Part shown: positions 61,132-64,000 of the stretch, piece after piece
Layout of the letters: each line of letters begins with the position of its first letter
How positions within the stretch are numbered: the stretch's first letter is position 1
DNA from: an uncultured bacterium
GTDB lineage: Bacteria > Bacillota > Clostridia > Lachnospirales > Lachnospiraceae
DNA length: 64,000 nucleotides
NCBI GenBank assembly: GCA_947073545.1
Contig: CAMTMP010000004.1
Coordinates: 1-64,000, forward strand
Reading direction: 5' to 3'
Translations under genes and position numbers: made by a program
Notes under the pieces: model-generated
Told to the model about the DNA's origin: nothing
Seen by the model: only the letters and a program-made list of their open reading frames with translations
Databases searched by the model: none

Positions 61132-63447
61132 CTATCGCTCTTCCCCAAGCTTTTCCTTCAGCTCTGTGGAACTAATGCCGTCCGTATATGGAAAAAACAC
61201 TAAATCAGAACCATGCTGCCGTAAAAATGTTTTCCTTGCAATCCATGCAGGCTCCTTCTCATAGTCGCTGCCCGAAAACTGCACATCAAAATGATACATA
61301 TAAAAAGCATCCTCCGTATCGGGTCTGTCGACCGGTATCTCGACCACTTCGTCCACATACCTGCATGCCTGCACGATTTCCAGACGTTCCTTGAATGATG
61401 TATAAGGCTTTGTCTTTTTGCTTTTTACTACCTGCTCGTCCGTTACTATTCCCACAATAAGATAATTACACTGTTCCTTGGCACGCCTTAATAAATTAAG
61501 ATGTCCAATATGAAACAAATCAAATACACCCGCAACATAACCGGTTTGATATTTTTTGGATGCTGCGTTTTCTTTTTCATTGACTATTGTCTGTTTTACC
61601 GGTCTGTCGTAATCAACTCTCCAATCATATACGGAAAACTCCTTAACCCCCATCGCCTTCAGCTGCTTAAGGACTCCCTCAAAATACTTTATACACACAA
61701 ACACCTTAAACGGAGTATCCACATCTAAAAGTGTTGACGGCGGACCAATCTCCACTCCATGAATGTACGTCCCCCACTTTTTCCTGTCATTATCCAAAAT
61801 TCCGGCTATATTACAGGATTTGCCAAACTGCTCCATAAAACGTTCTGCATAAATACCCGACCCAAAAAGATAAATTCTCTTATTTGCAATATCTTTAAAA
61901 ATATTTACAAAAAGCTTATTATACTCATCCTGTGTATAGTTCATCCTGTGCCTGTTAGACGCAAGTATTCTGTCATCCCGCCTGTGAATCCGGTGGTATG
62001 TCCTCAGCTCCGCCTCGTTCCGCAGCTTTCCCAAAAATTGATTTCCCTTTGCCCTCCATGTGTCTCTATGCTCATACAAATGAAAGTGCTTCAAAAGCTC
62101 ATCTCTTGGATATCGCATTTCCAAATCAGGCCTGTCCCTGTATATAAAATCTATCGTTCTGATAAAAATTGCATTTGCAGGAAAATTCTCTATAAAAAAC
62201 TCCTGATCAAAAAACTGAAAGCCTTTATCTGTGTGAAAGCAGTTAATTGACACCAAATCCACATAACCCTTTTTTAATATCACCCCGATATCCCGTCGTT
62301 CCTCTTCTGTCCCCTCCGACAGCTTTTCCCATTTGTCAATGTTTGGATCATCCTTTTTCCGTTTCTCCCACCCCGGTTCAAACTGTCTCCAATTTATCTG
62401 GTCATAATCAACTTCTTCTGACGATGACAGGATTATGCGTCTGAACGACTCTAATTCTTCTATAAATAAATCCTTATTCTCTTGCAGCATTTCTCGAAAA
62501 TATTCCGTTGCGATCTGTCCGTTGACGTAGGGCATTACATAAGAATCATCTTTCAAGCACGCCTCTACCATCGGTACATCATGCTGCTGCAAATATCTAT
62601 GCTCTTCCATCAGCGAACGTACTTTATTCGATCCCATCGGATATAAGGCTTTCTTTCTTACATCCGCTCCACTGCGTATTATCGTCGCCATAGACTCCTC
62701 TATATCCCTGTCTCCCTGTACCGTTACCTGATCAATATCACAGGCCTTACCGTCCATTGGACATTCAATCAGAAAGGCATTTGCCATTTGATGAAGCATA
62801 TGATTCTCTATAATTGCCTTGTATAACCTTTCCTCCTCTAAAAATACGGTATGGGGACTGTTGTATTGCGGAAATACTCTCACATCTATCATCTCATTTG
62901 GATCATAATTTTCGGAAATGATCAACTGCGGGCGTGTAAGACATGGCATGACAGAGTAAAATTTATAGCCGGCAAATCCTGCCTTTGTCAACATTCTCCC
63001 AAGCTCCGATTTGGAATACGCGCGCCCTTCCATATCTTTCATACGCTCTTCCATCACCTGCACGTATCCGTCTATGCTGTCAAACACATGATCGGAAAAT
63101 CTATCCTTGTCACCACAAAAATAGCGGATTGCAAGACGGTTTTCTGCTCCGACCAGAAATGTCCCGGATGGCTTAAGCAGTCTTCTGATTCCGGACAAAA
63201 GTTCTTCCGGCTCATGACTTCTTTCCACAATACCCGCCGCTATAATATAATCAAACCTCCCGCTCGTGCGGCACACCGTATCTGCCGAGGCTCTGGACAA
63301 GATTACTCCTTTATTTTCCAGCACTTCATAAAGCGCCTCGCACTCCTCGTCTCCACCGGAAATAAAAAGAACCTCGCTTTCGGGTTTCAGATCATACCAA
63401 CTGATCAGGGCCTTGGGGAATCCTTCTATTAACGTCTCTTTGTCCAT
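61132..63447 (-). CDS. Four-module fusion: methyltransferase, kinase-like, Rossmann, cytidylyltransferase
   Basis: 771 residues. Residues 1-170: class I SAM methyltransferase-like (VLFISGGDEECEAL, DYIIAAGIVERSHEP, LLKPSGTFLVG). Residues about 190-480: kinase/phosphotransferase-like with a possible ATP Lys at 265-266, catalytic D397-x4-N402 and D414-x-E416. Residues 522-616: Rossmann module (YLFGSGIYAERF, LDNDRKKWG). Residues 632-771: glycerol-3-phosphate cytidylyltransferase-like with H646-I-G-H649 and GISST (757-761). The order suggests one polypeptide that phosphorylates and CDP-activates a polyol or sugar, as LicA plus LicC or TagD do separately. Methyltransferase and kinase together recall WbdD. 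Roles are inferred. Confidence 0.8.
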   Translation of the reverse strand: MDKETLIEGFPKALISWYDLKPESEVLFISGGDEECEALYEVLENKGVILSRASADTVCRTSGRFDYIIAAGIVERSHEPEELLSGIRRLLKPSGTFLVGAENRLAIRYFCGDKDRFSDHVFDSIDGYVQVMEERMKDMEGRAYSKSELGRMLTKAGFAGYKFYSVMPCLTRPQLIISENYDPNEMIDVRVFPQYNSPHTVFLEEERLYKAIIENHMLHQMANAFLIECPMDGKACDIDQVTVQGDRDIEESMATIIRSGADVRKKALYPMGSNKVRSLMEEHRYLQQHDVPMVEACLKDDSYVMPYVNGQIATEYFREMLQENKDLFIEELESFRRIILSSSEEVDYDQINWRQFEPGWEKRKKDDPNIDKWEKLSEGTEEERRDIGVILKKGYVDLVSINCFHTDKGFQFFDQEFFIENFPANAIFIRTIDFIYRDRPDLEMRYPRDELLKHFHLYEHRDTWRAKGNQFLGKLRNEAELRTYHRIHRRDDRILASNRHRMNYTQDEYNKLFVNIFKDIANKRIYLFGSGIYAERFMEQFGKSCNIAGILDNDRKKWGTYIHGVEIGPPSTLLDVDTPFKVFVCIKYFEGVLKQLKAMGVKEFSVYDWRVDYDRPVKQTIVNEKENAASKKYQTGYVAGVFDLFHIGHLNLLRRAKEQCNYLIVGIVTDEQVVKSKKTKPYTSFKERLEIVQACRYVDEVVEIPVDRPDTEDAFYMYHFDVQFSGSDYEKEPAWIARKTFLRQHGSDLVFFPYTDGISSTELKEKLGEER

Positions 63448-63449
63448 CT

Positions 63450-64000
63450 CTATTCATCCTTTACCAAATTTAATGTACCGGTATCAAACATATTGCTAAT
63501 CCCGTCTCTGAGCGTATATCCTGCCCTCCATCCCAAGCTCTCCAGCTTGGCGGCATCAAGCACCGCATACTCTATCGGAGTAAGTTCCTGTACGCCGTTT
63601 CTGTCCGGTTCCTCCACGATACATCCAACATCCGCTCTCTGCGCCAGCGTGTCGGCAAATTCCGCTATCGTCGCACGGGAGTTGGCATTTGCAATATTAT
63701 ACGCTTCCCCTTCAGCCCCATTTATTAATACCGTTAGCAGACCGGATACACAATCCGCTACATAGGTATAACTGCGCATCTGTTGTCCTAAGCTGCGCAG
63801 CCTAATGTCCTCCCCTGCCAACGCATTTTTTAAAAACTGCACAGTCGCCCGGTTATCCTTTTGGGAAGTACATGCGCCATAGATATGGCTTAGCCGCGCC
63901 ACGACGATCGGAACACCATACTCTTTTCCGAAAGAAGCACACAGTGTCTCTGCACATCTTTTCGCCATCGGGTAGCATGATCTCACCTGCATACTGTCAA
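63450..64000 (-). CDS. NAD-dependent sugar-nucleotide epimerase/dehydratase (partial)
   Basis: Only the C-terminal 183 residues are inside the window; the gene continues past position 64000. Extended SDR features: the catalytic-helix Y-x3-K in SCYPMAKRCAE, then ARLSHIYGAC, and the sugar-binding part RSYTYVADCVSGLL and AYNIANANSRATI. Such proteins epimerise or dehydrate UDP-, dTDP- or CDP-sugars. It ends 2 bp before the next gene, so it is first among the genes seen of this operon. Confidence 0.85.
   Translation of the reverse strand, partial: DSMQVRSCYPMAKRCAETLCASFGKEYGVPIVVARLSHIYGACTSQKDNRATVQFLKNALAGEDIRLRSLGQQMRSYTYVADCVSGLLTVLINGAEGEAYNIANANSRATIAEFADTLAQRADVGCIVEEPDRNGVQELTPIEYAVLDAAKLESLGWRAGYTLRDGISNMFDTGTLNLVKDE

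Overview
The window looks like chromosomal DNA from a gut-type Lachnospiraceae (Clostridia, Bacillota). The evidence is gene content: DUF4364, DUF4250, DUF1385, DUF1700 and DUF975 proteins, a GH94 cellobiose phosphorylase under LacI control, a CIRCE-controlled clpB, zinc-type ribosomal protein L31, a rho/rpmE/DUF1385/prmC/prfA neighbourhood, and Gram-positive style SD sequences and sigma-A promoters. Most genes lie on the minus strand. No taxonomic marker such as 16S is present, so the family assignment is inference.

Layout. 1-3.8 kb: tRNA-Pro and a compact housekeeping operon (YfcE phosphodiesterase, RdgB, an amidase-like protein without catalytic residues, a THUMP rRNA methyltransferase). 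4-10.7 kb: membrane and unknown proteins, then a divergent LacI regulator and cellobiose phosphorylase with a visible promoter and operator, a MerR regulator and a pyridoxal kinase. 10.8-17.5 kb: two unknown proteins, an ECF sigma factor, small membrane proteins, and an ABC exporter with a GntR regulator whose operator is very clear. 17.5-20.3 kb: an accessory patch with a decayed IS200-type element and an AlbA/Schlafen-type protein. 20.3-28.3 kb: Csp-like subtilase, AraC and XRE regulators, two CPBP proteases, Nth and a nicotinamidase-like hydrolase. 28.3-33 kb: several broken genes, an S1-domain protein and a hemerythrin/response-regulator fusion. 33-40.4 kb: prfA, prmC, DUF1385, rpmE, rho, malic enzyme. 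40.4-49.8 kb: cell-envelope genes (DUF5722, polysaccharide deacetylase, DUF975 with a two-component system), a RACo-like ferredoxin/ASKHA protein, a DUF4250 protein and an S66 peptidase-like protein. 50-52.8 kb: clpB with CIRCE.

Directly upstream of clpB (52.75-57.5 kb) lies a small, partly decayed integrative element. It sits between 68-bp direct repeats that contain the -35 box and one arm of the clpB CIRCE operator. A second, more degraded relative follows in tandem. The cargo is a tyrosine integrase, an AIPR-like fragment, an Rpn-type nuclease, and remnants of a nucleotidyltransferase, a second nuclease and a second integrase.

The right end (57.5-64 kb) is the most original part: a minus-strand operon, running off the window edge, that looks like biosynthesis of a CDP-activated surface-glycan substituent. 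It encodes a sugar-nucleotide epimerase, a 771-residue methyltransferase/kinase-like/Rossmann/cytidylyltransferase fusion, a Rossmann/left-handed beta-helix acyltransferase, a TIM-barrel/Rossmann fusion that has lost its metal ligands, and a paralogous TIM-barrel protein that keeps them. A related small Rossmann module recurs in three of these proteins.
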